Source: Calothrix sp. C42_A2020_038 (GTDB taxonomy: Bacteria; Cyanobacteriota; Cyanobacteriia; Cyanobacteriales; Nostocaceae). Taken from it: a stretch of DNA of 64,000 nt. Positions 36,775 to 46,200 of this stretch are shown here, piece after piece (within the stretch, counting starts at the first letter, position 1; the number at the start of each line of letters is the position of its first letter). The position numbers and the translations under genes are program-made. The notes under the pieces were generated by a model, which worked only from the letters and a program-made list of their open reading frames with translations, made no database searches and was not told the origin of the DNA. Where the stretch lies: contig JACYLQ010000007.1 of the NCBI GenBank assembly GCA_015272395.1, positions 62,001 through 126,000 of the forward strand. The letters are read 5' to 3'.

Positions 36775-37716
36775 TCACCCAATTAGTCTTTGCCAAGTAG
36801 CCGGTCCGACGATTCCATCAGCAGACAATCTATTTTGCCTTTGGAATCTCTTAACAGCTTCTTCAGTTTGTCGGCCGTAGACTCCATCTATATCTACACC
36901 CATACGGTGTTGTAAATAGCGAATAGCAGGTCCTCCAGCATGATTAAGACGGATAATTCGCTTTGCTAAAATTTGATTGATTGCATTCCAAGTTATTGCA
37001 TCTGCAACTCCACTAACTCGAATTCCAACAATGCGTTGAAATTTTTCGAGTGCAAATTTTGTTTGGACATCGATAGTATTATCTTCTATCAAAGCTTTTC
37101 CTTGGTGGTCGGTAATTTTGAGCCTGTTTAATGCGCGTTGTAATCGCAAAACAGAGGTGTCAATGTTATTTTCTTCGTCGGGTACAGGAGTGACAGGTTG
37201 AGAAGGTAACTTACCAGTTAAACCCTTGACAATAGCATTTGCCATTGATTCCGGATTATATAAATCCATATCTTTTTTGGAATCGACAAAACAGCATTCT
37301 ACTAATATTCGAGTCATATTTGTGTTTCTTAACACAAATAGATGTGAACCATTTTTGACACCGCGATTAAAAAAACCTAATTTAACAATTTCATCTAATA
37401 CAGATTTTGCGACTCTGAAACTTTGTTCTCCAACTGCATATACTTCTGTACCATTTGCCTGTTTGTTAAAGGCATTGAAATGAATTGAGACAAATATTTC
37501 AACTTTTGCTGAATTTGCTCTATTACATCTTTGGGAAAGTGAATCTGCTACTGTACTTGCTTTTTGGGGTTTACATTCAATTACTTCGTGCCCTAATGCT
37601 CTTAATTTTGAGATTACCCTGTTTCCTACATCTAAAGTTAAATTATCCTCGAAATTGATTCCACTGGCGCCTGTATCAGGGGGACAATTATGACCGATAT
37701 CAATTCCAAATTTCAT
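36775..37716 (-). CDS. N-acetylmuramoyl-L-alanine amidase with two peptidoglycan-binding domains
   Basis: 313 aa. Amidase_3 catalytic domain at about 1-175 with Zn ligands H9 (I-D-I-G-H-N), E23 (N-F-E-D-N) and the histidine of S-I-H-F-N-A, plus the catalytic glutamate of L-V-E-C-C-F-V. Two PG_binding_1 domains follow, about 190-250 and 255-312 (G-V-D-I-D-G-V-Y-G-R-Q-T and R-L-S-A-D-G-I-V-G-P-A-T-W). It would cut between MurNAc and L-Ala. No signal peptide is visible at the N-terminus, so export is unexplained; a lysozyme-like phage or holin-assisted route, or action after lysis, are alternatives. Confidence 0.9.
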   Translation of the reverse strand: MKFGIDIGHNCPPDTGASGINFEDNLTLDVGNRVISKLRALGHEVIECKPQKASTVADSLSQRCNRANSAKVEIFVSIHFNAFNKQANGTEVYAVGEQSFRVAKSVLDEIVKLGFFNRGVKNGSHLFVLRNTNMTRILVECCFVDSKKDMDLYNPESMANAIVKGLTGKLPSQPVTPVPDEENNIDTSVLRLQRALNRLKITDHQGKALIEDNTIDVQTKFALEKFQRIVGIRVSGVADAITWNAINQILAKRIIRLNHAGGPAIRYLQHRMGVDIDGVYGRQTEEAVKRFQRQNRLSADGIVGPATWQRLIG

Positions 37717-38091
37717 GTTTGCACCTCAATCAAGGGATAATGTTGTTTTTGTTGAACACAGTCATTTAATTACGATGGCAGTAAAATATGATGTATATTT
37801 TGTAGTTTACAAGCCCAAATATACACTATTTATCTAACTATATATAAGTACTTTATGTCACATAAAATTCAAAACATATATGATAAAATTTATCGTAACA
37901 AGTATTTATTATTAGAGTGAAAACGAATAATATATGTGAGTTGTATTTGATGTCAAAATCTTGATAATAAATCAACTCATCAATGGATAAAAATTATTTG
38001 TTTTTTATCGGCAATGTATATTGATTAGACAGTGGCGTGTAGACGATAGGAAATCATTACTCTAATCCACCATGATAAGGAAATAGATAAT
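37717..38091. other. AT-rich divergent intergenic region
   Basis: 375 bases between the amidase (minus) and the SGNH hydrolase (plus) starts. Very AT-rich, no hairpin or gene that I can support. Both promoters should be here. Confidence 0.4.
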
Positions 38092-39702
38092 ATGCTAAAT
38101 GCATCTAATTCCAAATTTCAAGACCCTAAAACTCCTCCAGATGTAGAGATACACTTTGAAGCACGCAAACCAATTACAGACCCGACCCTAGGAATACCTG
38201 TAAATATATCTAAAATCGGAACTCCACAGCATAGATTAGTAACAATCGGTGATTCATTAACACACGGTTTTCAAAGTGGAGCAATCTTCAACACTCATCT
38301 GTCATATCCGGCAATTATCGCAAAAGAAATGGGTTGGAAAGAACTGCGATATCCTGTTTATTTGGGACCACAAGGCGGATTACCACTAAATTTGGAATAC
38401 TTGGCTTGTCATTTACACTCAAAATTTGGAGATAAAATTAACTGGTTGAATGGTTTAGCTGCGATATTATCGATTCGTCAGTATCTTGATACTCTCGAAG
38501 AGTATTGGGAACGCGGGCAAGGTAGTGTCTATAATCATGTAGGCAAAATCAACCATAACTTAGCTGTATATGGATGGGATTTACGAAATATTTTGTCCCG
38601 AAATGCAGATATTTGTTTAGATGTAATTACTAAAAATTCGCCGAAAAACGACTTTTGGCGCCAAATAATTGAGCATCATAATGAACGTGCAGCACTTGTT
38701 GTCCTAAACACTGCGCGCGATAGTAATGGTAAAGCGTTGACACCAGTACAAGCCGCAGCAGCACTTGGAAACGAAGGTGATCCAGAAGGAATTGAGACTT
38801 TGATCGTGATGATTGGTGCCAATAACGCACTTGGCTCAATTTTAACGTTTAATGTTTCTTGGAGCGATCATAATTACGATGATATGAGCGTCAACGATAA
38901 ATATACTGTTTGGCGCCCAACCCACTTTAAAGCTGAATTCGACTTACTTGTTCAAGAAATTAAACAAATCCGAGCTAGACACGTTATTGTTGCAACTGTT
39001 CCCCACATTACAATAGTCCCATTTGCGCGCGGGGTTGGTGGAAAAGCTCGCTCTCAATCGCGGTATTTTCCTTACTACACATTACCCTGGATTCAAGATA
39101 AGGATTTTAATCCCAATAAGCACCCGCATATTACTGAAAATGAAGCGCGCGCAATTGATTGTGCTGTTGACCAATATAATAGTACTATTGTAGAAGCTGT
39201 GCGCCAAGCGCGACTGGAAGGTAGAGATTGGTATTTACTAGAACTTTGCGGATTACTCGACCGTTTAGCATCCCGTCGCTACATCGAAGACCCAAGCGCG
39301 CGTCCTAATTGGTGGGATGAAGTTGGAGGAGAGTATCAATTAGCACCTGAGCTAAAAGCGATTTCACCAGCATTAACTTCATCTTTACTTCGCACCGAAC
39401 CAGGTAAAGGTCGTACTCAAGGTGGCTTGTTTTCACTCGATGGTATTCACCCAACAACTGTAGGATATGGCATTATGGCCCAGGAAATTATTAAAATTAT
39501 GCAATTAGCAGGGGTGAAGTTTTACGAAGAAGATGGTCAAACGATAAGAGAGGGAAAGGTTAGAGTGAACTGGCAACACTTGGTTGCACAAGATAGTTTG
39601 ATTTCTCAAACACCTTGTAACATAGACAGTATGTGGGCTTTTGTTGGTGATATAGATAAATATTTCAATTTGTTTAGTAGAATGCTGAAAAGAAATTATT
39701 AG
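38092..39702 (+). CDS. GDSL/SGNH hydrolase-like protein
   Basis: 536 aa, longer than usual SGNH lipases (200-350). Block I is V-T-I-G-D-S55-L-T-H-G with the nucleophile serine. A G-A-N-N segment (L-I-V-M-I-G-A-N-N-A-L-G near 240) corresponds to block III. D-G-I-H-P-T-T-V-G-Y near the C-terminus supplies the catalytic Asp and His of block V. There is no signal peptide, so it appears cytoplasmic. An insertion-rich middle (about 100-230) is not recognised. It likely acts as an esterase or lipase. It is followed by a terminator-like hairpin at 39716-39742. Confidence 0.78.
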   Translation: MLNASNSKFQDPKTPPDVEIHFEARKPITDPTLGIPVNISKIGTPQHRLVTIGDSLTHGFQSGAIFNTHLSYPAIIAKEMGWKELRYPVYLGPQGGLPLNLEYLACHLHSKFGDKINWLNGLAAILSIRQYLDTLEEYWERGQGSVYNHVGKINHNLAVYGWDLRNILSRNADICLDVITKNSPKNDFWRQIIEHHNERAALVVLNTARDSNGKALTPVQAAAALGNEGDPEGIETLIVMIGANNALGSILTFNVSWSDHNYDDMSVNDKYTVWRPTHFKAEFDLLVQEIKQIRARHVIVATVPHITIVPFARGVGGKARSQSRYFPYYTLPWIQDKDFNPNKHPHITENEARAIDCAVDQYNSTIVEAVRQARLEGRDWYLLELCGLLDRLASRRYIEDPSARPNWWDEVGGEYQLAPELKAISPALTSSLLRTEPGKGRTQGGLFSLDGIHPTTVGYGIMAQEIIKIMQLAGVKFYEEDGQTIREGKVRVNWQHLVAQDSLISQTPCNIDSMWAFVGDIDKYFNLFSRMLKRNY

Positions 39703-39715
39703 ATGTATGTTAAAG

Positions 39716-39742
39716 TTCCTGACTTATTCTGTGAAGTCGGGA
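39716..39742 (+). terminator. hairpin after the SGNH hydrolase gene
   Basis: TTCCTGACTT (39716-39725) pairs with AAGTCGGGAA (39733-39742) around ATTCTGT, with one mismatch. It belongs to the AGATTCCCGACTT repeat family. There is no long T-run. Confidence 0.5.
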
Positions 39743-39864
39743 ATCTGACTTAAGGTGAATTCAAGCACCTCTTCTTCACTGGGGAAGGGGTGATTTATAT
39801 TTGTCGAACTCAGGTTATAGTTAGAATTATGAATACTAACTAATACACAATAACTATACAGAAA

Positions 39865-40257
39865 ATGTTTGGAAAGTTTCAACAAAGCCAATTACGTATC
39901 GAAGTCGAAGCGTCCGCTTCGTTAATTCGCGACAGTCTAATGCGTCCTGCAAACCTCAAAAAATGGCTTCCTTCAGGTAATTTTGTCACAACAATGCCAG
40001 AAGAGTTACAGCCAGGATTTGAATTTATTCGTTCTCTAGGACTTATTTCGATTCATCATAAAGTTGATGTGGTTAACTCAAGTAGCTTACGTTTGCTACT
40101 TAGTCAAGGGATTGATGGTTTCCACGAATGGTACTGGGGTGAAGGTTGGGTACAGTCGCGCTTAGAAGGAGTAACTGTTTTACCATTGTCATTGGGACAA
40201 ACACTATCATTATTGAGCTTGCGGCAATTTCTAACGAGTGAGAAAAAACCTAACTAA
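39865..40257 (+). CDS. SRPBCC-like hypothetical protein
   Basis: 130 aa without signal or membrane helix. The pattern of an N-terminal strand (Q-L-R-I-E-V-E-A-S), a short helix (I-R-D-S-L-M-R-P-A-N-L-K-K-W-L), then alternating strands with an H-E-W-Y-W-G-E-G-W segment and a C-terminal helix (G-Q-T-L-S-L-L-S-L-R-Q-F-L) is typical of the SRPBCC/START-like lipid-binding fold. Assignment is by pattern, not by a definite family match. Binding partner unknown. Confidence 0.6.
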   Translation: MFGKFQQSQLRIEVEASASLIRDSLMRPANLKKWLPSGNFVTTMPEELQPGFEFIRSLGLISIHHKVDVVNSSSLRLLLSQGIDGFHEWYWGEGWVQSRLEGVTVLPLSLGQTLSLLSLRQFLTSEKKPN

Positions 40258-40296
40258 AATCTGTTTACTTGTCTGTTAGGAAGTTACTAGGGTTTT

Positions 40297-40671
40297 TTAA
40301 AAGCCTGATATTAGAGACTTCATCTTTAAGTCATAGACTTGGCTAACTGCCTTGATTATCTCGCGTTTTTCACTAGATAACTGGAGTTTATCGAGAGCTT
40401 GATTTAAAGTATCTCCAGTGTGTATTAATTTCACTAAGCTTTTTTGCTGTGATTCATTCAATATTTTGCTAACTTCGCGGTTAAGTCCTCGATTAATTGC
40501 TTGAATCATTTGACGCTGACGGGGAGTTAGGTCGAGTTCTGTTTGACTTGAAGATGCTACAACTGCAATTCGATCTAATTGTTCTGGTAGTGCATTCCCT
40601 ATTCCTGGCACTACAAATACAGTAGCAAGCACTAATACCAATAGTGTAAGGCGCCTTAAGTAACTCATCAT
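40297..40671 (-). CDS. exported Spy/CpxP-like small helical protein (copy A)
   Basis: 124 aa with signal peptide about 1-28 (L-V-L-V-L-A-T-V-F-V-V-P-G-I-G-N-A). The mature part is predicted all-helical. It contains L-T-P-R-Q-R-Q-M-I-Q-A-I-N and L-N-R-E-V-S-K-I-L-N-E-S-Q, like the L-T-x-x-Q repeats and N-R-E-I segments of periplasmic Spy/CpxP chaperones, though no direct match can be run. The neighbour 40768-41181 is a clear paralogue. Probably a periplasmic or thylakoid-lumen stress protein. Either of two adjacent ATGs may be the start. Confidence 0.7.
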   Translation of the reverse strand: MMSYLRRLTLLVLVLATVFVVPGIGNALPEQLDRIAVVASSSQTELDLTPRQRQMIQAINRGLNREVSKILNESQQKSLVKLIHTGDTLNQALDKLQLSSEKREIIKAVSQVYDLKMKSLISGF

Positions 40672-40767
40672 ACTTCCGTTATTACCAAAAAATATTCACT
40701 CTTAATAAGTTACCAGTCAACGGCGCCTAACAAAATAGAAAGTGGGGATGGGTTATAGCTTTTTAAA

Positions 40768-41181
40768 TTAATTTGCGCTTGTCAACGAGTGGCGATGTAG
40801 GATGCTTTTAGTTTTTAATGCGCTCAATTCCATGATTGCTTGAATTGTGTCCCACTGGTCACGGTCGATATCTAATGTATTAATTGCGTATTCGAGGTCG
40901 TGACCAGTACGAAGGTAATGTTCGAGTTGCTGAAGCTGTGATTTATTAAGAACTTCAGCTATCTCACGGTTACGACGTTGACGTATCGCTTGTAACTCTT
41001 GGTGTTCTTGTGGCGTCATCTGCGAATATTCCCATACTTGGTTCGAGTTGACATTCGCAACCGTTGCCACATTTATGAATTTAGTTGGGAATCCTAGGGC
41101 AATATCAGGCGCCATTAAACTTAGGACAAGAATTAGTACCAAAATAGACAGCAATTTTTTTAAGTTAACAACCATAGCCAT
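40768..41181 (-). CDS. exported Spy/CpxP-like small helical protein (copy B)
   Basis: 137 aa with signal peptide about 1-30 (L-L-S-I-L-V-L-I-L-V-L-S-L-M-A-P). The helical mature part has M-T-P-Q-E-H-Q-E-L-Q-A-I and N-R-E-I-A-E-V-L-N-K-S-Q, lining up with copy A at 40297-40671 over about 75 residues. The pair, same strand and 96 bases apart, arose by tandem duplication and may be co-expressed. Function inferred from pattern only. Confidence 0.7.
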   Translation of the reverse strand: MAMVVNLKKLLSILVLILVLSLMAPDIALGFPTKFINVATVANVNSNQVWEYSQMTPQEHQELQAIRQRRNREIAEVLNKSQLQQLEHYLRTGHDLEYAINTLDIDRDQWDTIQAIMELSALKTKSILHRHSLTSAN

Positions 41182-41385
41182 ATTGGTTAGTCCTGCATGT
41201 GGAAGTGTCGAATTGGGAATTCCTCAACTTAGAATAGTCACTTCTGTCGGTTCAATAATGTTGTCCCTATGACTTACCTTAGAAATAGATAATTAAAAAA
41301 AATATATAAATCATATTAGTATTACATTCTTTTATATTTTTGGACTTAAAGGTATCATCAAAAAAAACCAACCAAGGTGATGACC

Positions 41386-42336
41386 ATGAACGAGCAAGTC
41401 CTGGAAAAAGATGTAGTTAGCACTTGTGGAAACGATGTACATGATACACCGATTGATTTAGAAACTACTTTTCGCGAATCCCATGTGCAAGAAATCTTAG
41501 ACCGACTTGACCAAGAGTTAGTCGGTTTGCAGTCAGTCAAAAACAAAATCAAAGAGATGGCTGCTTTACTTTTGGTTGACCGCGTTCGTAAAAGTCTAGG
41601 TTTAACCGCTGGCGCCCCAACTTTACACATGACTTTCTTGGGAAATCCAGGTATGGGTAAAACTACAGTCGCGATGCGGATGGCAGAAATTTTGCATCGT
41701 CTTGGTTATATCCGTAAGGAAAATGTCATGTTAGTTACGCGCGATGATTTAGTCGGACAGGGTATTGGTCAAACAGCACCGAAAACGCGCGAAGTTTTGA
41801 ACAATGCAATGGGTGGAGTTTTGCTGATAGATGAAGCGTACACTCTCTATCGTCCAGACCATCCTGGTGACTTTGGTTTAGAAGCAATCGAAATATTAAT
41901 GCAGGTAATGGAAAACCAGCGAGATGATTTGGTTGTGATTTTGGCGGGTTACAAACAGCAAATGGAACATTTCTTCCACAGTAATCCCGGTATGAATTCT
42001 CGTATTGGTTTGCACATTGAGTTTAATGATTATTCAGTAGAAAATTTGATGATTATTGCCAATTCAATATTGCGAGATCAGCATTACAGCTTTAGTCCAG
42101 ATGCGGAAAAAGCTTTTCGTGAGTATTTAATTAGACGTAAAACAATGCCGCATTTTGCTAATGCTCGAAGTGTACGCAATGCTATTGACAGAGCGCGCTT
42201 ACGCCAAGCTAACCGTTTGTTGAATGTACGTGATAGACAAATTATAAGACAAGATTTGATGACTATTGAAGCTGAGGATATTCTCGCAAGTCGCGTCTTT
42301 AGAGAAGGTGTACCTGATTGTGAGAGTGAAAGTTAG
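41386..42336 (+). CDS. cbbX: AAA+ ATPase of the CbbX (red-type rubisco activase) family
   Basis: 316 aa from the ATG at 41386, which has AAGGTGAT at the right distance; GTG 41377 and ATG 41380 are alternatives. Walker A G-N-P-G-M-G-K-T at 86-93, Walker B L-L-I-D-E-A near 145, sensor and second-region-of-homology segments (S-N-P-G-M-N-S-R-I and N-A-R-S-V-R-N-A-I-D-R-A-R) align closely with CbbX. In proteobacteria and red algae CbbX remodels red-type form I rubisco. The pore loop reads G-Q-G126-I-G-Q-T where canonical CbbX has an essential Tyr, so activity of that sort is doubtful. Cyanobacteria use green-type rubisco, so its substrate may be different. Confidence 0.85.
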   Translation: MNEQVLEKDVVSTCGNDVHDTPIDLETTFRESHVQEILDRLDQELVGLQSVKNKIKEMAALLLVDRVRKSLGLTAGAPTLHMTFLGNPGMGKTTVAMRMAEILHRLGYIRKENVMLVTRDDLVGQGIGQTAPKTREVLNNAMGGVLLIDEAYTLYRPDHPGDFGLEAIEILMQVMENQRDDLVVILAGYKQQMEHFFHSNPGMNSRIGLHIEFNDYSVENLMIIANSILRDQHYSFSPDAEKAFREYLIRRKTMPHFANARSVRNAIDRARLRQANRLLNVRDRQIIRQDLMTIEAEDILASRVFREGVPDCESES

Positions 42337-42348
42337 CAACGGATAAAA

Positions 42349-42398
42349 CGGATGTAACGGATAATTTGTTTGAATGAATCGAAGATCTTTTACATCCG
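42349..42398. repeat. CGGATGTAA inverted repeat
   Basis: CGGATGTAA at 42349-42357 is answered by TTACATCCG at 42390-42398, between the stops of convergent cbbX and the helicase gene. It probably serves as a two-way terminator. Same family as 36704-36757. Confidence 0.5.
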
Positions 42399-42424
42399 CT
42401 CCTAATCTGGTAAAAACCGCTTGA

Positions 42425-45124
42425 CTACTCAACTACTTCGTTAACAGGGAACCTATCGATTAATTGTGTGGCGCGACGGGCATTAGCATATAAGGCTTGT
42501 GATAAAAATGGAACATGGGGGATTTGTGAAAGTAAATCGAGTGTTCGCCGTAAAATTCGCACAACATCACCTTCGTCTAAAGTCGTGTTTTCGCACAACT
42601 CTACCCACTCGGTTCCTAGTGCCCACTGTTCAACCAAAGCAACTATATTAATGTAACGATTTTCTAAACCAACAGGTAACGAAACACCGTGACGATACTG
42701 AACTTTTAAAAGTGAGCGGCGTATATTCCGTAATCTAGACCAAGCTTCATCAACTTCTTGCGAAAGTCCGTAACGTACAAAAGTATCAGGACGCGGAGTT
42801 TCTGTCACCAGCGCAGCAACAGTTGCGGCTAAAAAGTGGGGGTCAAGGTTATCGAGTTCACCACTTTTGAGTACTAAACCCAGCCAAAGTTCATTTTCAC
42901 CGCGAATTGCGGCTGCAACCTGTCCTAGCTGAGTTGGGACAAGATTATCAAGACACTGGAAATGCTGCAAAATATCAATTAAATTGATAAACTCTTCCCA
43001 ATGGCGCTGTGATTGTTGTTCAACAGCTACTTCTAGCTCTTCAAGTTCAGATGCGATTTCAGTTAAGCGGTTTCTCCGCTTAAATATTACAGATACATTT
43101 CCCGATTGATGTAACGGATGCGTTTCGATTTGTGCTTGAACTGCTGCAACACGAGCAAGTTGTTCACGGACTTCTGGTGCTATGTGTAAAGACGCATCTG
43201 GCTCTGGGATTTGTGAACTGAGTTCAAAAGTACTGCTGTCACCTCGCCAAGTTTGCCCTGGTTTGATGGCTAATTCAGCAGGTGGTAATAAGTTTGGCGG
43301 AATATCGATACGGGGTAGTTCACCATATAAATCAACAACGTCTGCGGTTGTAGCTACGTACCAACGGTTATCGCGTCCTAAACAAACTAGGTAAGGCGCC
43401 AAACCCGACCCAGGCGATTTACCTACAATTGTTGCTGTAATCGGTGTTGAAACTGTAATGTTTTTGCCTTTCAAGCTAACTAATGTACCAGAAACGGCAA
43501 AACCAAGCATCATACCTAGTTCTTCCTGTCGATTTGTAACAGCTTGTTCCTGTAGTGTTTTTAACAATTGTTTTTCGACTTTTAACCGCTGCCGTAATTT
43601 TTCATAAACAGCAATTTCATGTTCACCAACTGCATCAATTTGAGCTTGGGTCTCTTCGAGTTGGCGCCGTAATTCGTCAATGTGTTCATATTGAGGCCGT
43701 AGATGAAAATTGGCTAAATACTGTCCAAAGCTTCGTTCAATCAGTTCCTTTGCCTCTTCAAGGGTGTGGGTTTGTAACAAGTTCAAAACCATGCCATAGC
43801 TGGGAGTAAACTGACTAACTAATGGGTCAGGTTGTGATGTTGCTAAATATGCCGCCTCTTTGGCGCCTTCAAACGGGGTTTGTAGTGTCACCACATGACC
43901 TTGCTTGTCCATACCTCGACGTCCTGCACGTCCTGCCATTTGCAGAAACTCAGAAGCATTTAACAAGCGGTGTCCAGTATCAGTACGCTTTGAAAGGCTA
44001 GAGATAACTGTGGTGCGTGCAGGCATATTTATACCAGCTGCTAGGGTCTCGGTTGCGAAGACTACTTTGATTAAACCTTGCTGAAAAAGTTCTTCGACTA
44101 ATACCTTCCATGCTGGAAGAATACCCGCGTGGTGTGCAGCTATACCTCGGTATAGTGGAGCAATTTGTCCAGAACGACCAGCTTCTGGGTTACGAGTTAG
44201 AAAATCATCGATTTGCACCCGTAATTGATATGCTTCATCAGGGTTAACAAGCCAAATATCCCCAACTTCTGCTACAGCTTTATCACAACCACGACGACTA
44301 AAAATAAAGTAAATAGCTGGTAGCATGTCGCGTTGTTGGAGATGGCTGAGAACATACGCAATACTTGGCGCCTCTGGTCTACCGTTTTTGCCTCTATCAC
44401 TATCATCTCTACGCTTTTTCTTTTGTACTAATCTAGGATTAATTTTATTTTCGTTTTCGTTAAGAAGGGGAAATAAGCCTTTTGTATTGCCAAAGTGAAA
44501 TTCTAAAGGGACAGGACGGAAATCAGAGTATATTAAATCGGTTGGACCGTGAACTTGGTTTAGCCAGTCGGTTAATTGGTCGCTGTTAGCTACAGTTGCT
44601 GAAAGCGCGGCTAATTGAACTTCTCTCGGACAATAGATAATTGATTCCTCCCAGACTGTACCCCGTTGGCGGTCGTTCATGTAATGACACTCGTCGAGTA
44701 CCACTGCTTCTACATCTACCAATGAGATACCGATTTGTCCAATCGGTGTTCCATATAACATGTTGCGGAAAATTTCCGTGGTCATCACCAAAATAGGTGC
44801 CTCGCGGTTGATTGAGGCATCACCCGTCAAAAGCCCTACTTGGTCGTATCCAAAAGTTTCACGGAAATCACGTAACTTTTGATTTGATAATGCTTTTAGA
44901 GGTGTAGTATAGAATACTCTTTTACCTCGCGCTAGCGCACGATAAATGGCATACTCGCCAACTAATGTTTTACCAGATCCTGTGGGCGCGCAAACTACAA
45001 CAGAACGTCCAGCATTGAGAGAAGCGATGGCATCAAGCTGGAACGTATCAAGTTCAAAAGGAAATATGACTCTTGGGTCAACTTCTGGAGAAGGTGCAGT
45101 ATAATTCACAAATGGAAATAACAA
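42425..45124 (-). CDS. Ski2/Mtr4-like DEAD-box RNA helicase
   Basis: 899 aa. RecA-like domains with F-Q-L-D-A-I (Q motif), Walker A A-P-T-G-S-G-K-T near 46-53, D-E-C-H near 140, T-P-L-K-A-L-S-N-Q and A-G-R-A-G-R-R-G-M-D motif VI near 397. The C-terminal region about 730-890 matches the DSHCT domain of Ski2-type helicases, with an arch-like insert between about 470 and 720. These enzymes unwind structured RNA and feed exosome or PNPase decay or ribosome assembly; the plant ISE2 homologue acts in plastid RNA. Confident family call; cellular targets unknown. Confidence 0.9.
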   Translation of the reverse strand: MLFPFVNYTAPSPEVDPRVIFPFELDTFQLDAIASLNAGRSVVVCAPTGSGKTLVGEYAIYRALARGKRVFYTTPLKALSNQKLRDFRETFGYDQVGLLTGDASINREAPILVMTTEIFRNMLYGTPIGQIGISLVDVEAVVLDECHYMNDRQRGTVWEESIIYCPREVQLAALSATVANSDQLTDWLNQVHGPTDLIYSDFRPVPLEFHFGNTKGLFPLLNENENKINPRLVQKKKRRDDSDRGKNGRPEAPSIAYVLSHLQQRDMLPAIYFIFSRRGCDKAVAEVGDIWLVNPDEAYQLRVQIDDFLTRNPEAGRSGQIAPLYRGIAAHHAGILPAWKVLVEELFQQGLIKVVFATETLAAGINMPARTTVISSLSKRTDTGHRLLNASEFLQMAGRAGRRGMDKQGHVVTLQTPFEGAKEAAYLATSQPDPLVSQFTPSYGMVLNLLQTHTLEEAKELIERSFGQYLANFHLRPQYEHIDELRRQLEETQAQIDAVGEHEIAVYEKLRQRLKVEKQLLKTLQEQAVTNRQEELGMMLGFAVSGTLVSLKGKNITVSTPITATIVGKSPGSGLAPYLVCLGRDNRWYVATTADVVDLYGELPRIDIPPNLLPPAELAIKPGQTWRGDSSTFELSSQIPEPDASLHIAPEVREQLARVAAVQAQIETHPLHQSGNVSVIFKRRNRLTEIASELEELEVAVEQQSQRHWEEFINLIDILQHFQCLDNLVPTQLGQVAAAIRGENELWLGLVLKSGELDNLDPHFLAATVAALVTETPRPDTFVRYGLSQEVDEAWSRLRNIRRSLLKVQYRHGVSLPVGLENRYINIVALVEQWALGTEWVELCENTTLDEGDVVRILRRTLDLLSQIPHVPFLSQALYANARRATQLIDRFPVNEVVE

Positions 45125-45412
45125 CCAGATTTATATATATAGTATTTCAACAAATCACCGTTAAAGGTATACACACCAACCTAGCAGCAACAGTTCAGCC
45201 TTTTGACGGATGACTTTCGTATTTTTTCAGATACAGATTGTAATTATATCTAATTATTAAATTATTTGCTATTAAATCATCGCAATATGAAATAATTTGT
45301 AATCTCCAATTTGTACACCTTGAAGAAAAAGTAATACTAATGCATTATTTCGATTAACTGCATAAAATCTTTCTTATATAAAGAATACATATGTGATGCT
45401 AAGGTTTTATTG

Positions 45413-46189
45413 ATGAAAGCATTACTTACACCCGTTGAAGTTCGGCAACTCTGCCGTACTGGTAAATTAACTACACCGACTCCCGGCTTGGCAAATGGAT
45501 ACACTCAAGCGAATTTAGTGGTTTTACCGAAGTCTTTTGCATTTGATTTCTTGTTGTTTTGCCACCGCAACCCCAAAGCTTGTCCACTATTAGATGTTAC
45601 TGAGGTTGGAGATGCAGAAGCACGTTTTGTTGCTCCAGGTTCAGACTTACGAACTGATTTACCACGTTACCGAGTATTTCACCACGGTGAGCTAGTTGAA
45701 GAAGTTACCGATATCAGACATTTATGGCGCCAAGATTTTGTTGGGTTTCTGATTGGTTGTTCGTTTTCGTTTGAAGCAGCAATGGTAAATGTAGGTATTT
45801 CTGTGCGACATATCGAAGAAAACAAAAATGTACCGATGTATAAAACCAATATCGCTTGCCATTCTGCAGGGATATTTTCTGGCAACTTGGTTGTTTCCAT
45901 GCGTCCTTTGTTACCAGTAGATGCAATTCGTGCTGTACAAATCACCAGTCGTTTTCCTTTAGCGCATGGGGCGCCTATTCATTGGGGTGCAGCGAATGAA
46001 ATAGGTATAGAGAATATTAATCAGCCGGATTTTGGGGACGCTGTGACAATTAACTCAGGTGAAGTTCCTGTCTTTTGGGCATGTGGAGTAACCCCTCAAG
46101 TTGCACTCTTACAAGCAAAACCTGAAATAGCCATAACACATTCCCCTGGACATATGTTTATAACTGATGTTAAAAACCAAGGCTTTTAA
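45413..46189 (+). CDS. DUF1445/YcsI-family protein, N-terminal-type D-glutamate cyclase subunit
   Basis: 258 aa from ATG 45413; TTG 45410 adds one codon. Distinct segments are D-F-V-G-F-L-I-G-C-S-F-S-F-E near 105-118, T-N-I-A-C near 142-146, and the C-terminal I-T-H-S-P-G-H-M-F-I-T-D. DUF1445 is annotated as putative hydro-lyase, and in human mitochondrial DGLUCY the N-terminal half is DUF1445 and the C-terminal half DUF4392. Here those halves are separate, 11 bases apart, supporting a heteromeric D-glutamate cyclase (D-Glu to 5-oxo-D-proline). Cytoplasmic, no signal. Confidence 0.82.
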   Translation: MKALLTPVEVRQLCRTGKLTTPTPGLANGYTQANLVVLPKSFAFDFLLFCHRNPKACPLLDVTEVGDAEARFVAPGSDLRTDLPRYRVFHHGELVEEVTDIRHLWRQDFVGFLIGCSFSFEAAMVNVGISVRHIEENKNVPMYKTNIACHSAGIFSGNLVVSMRPLLPVDAIRAVQITSRFPLAHGAPIHWGAANEIGIENINQPDFGDAVTINSGEVPVFWACGVTPQVALLQAKPEIAITHSPGHMFITDVKNQGF

Positions 46190-46200
46190 GGTTATTTGTA

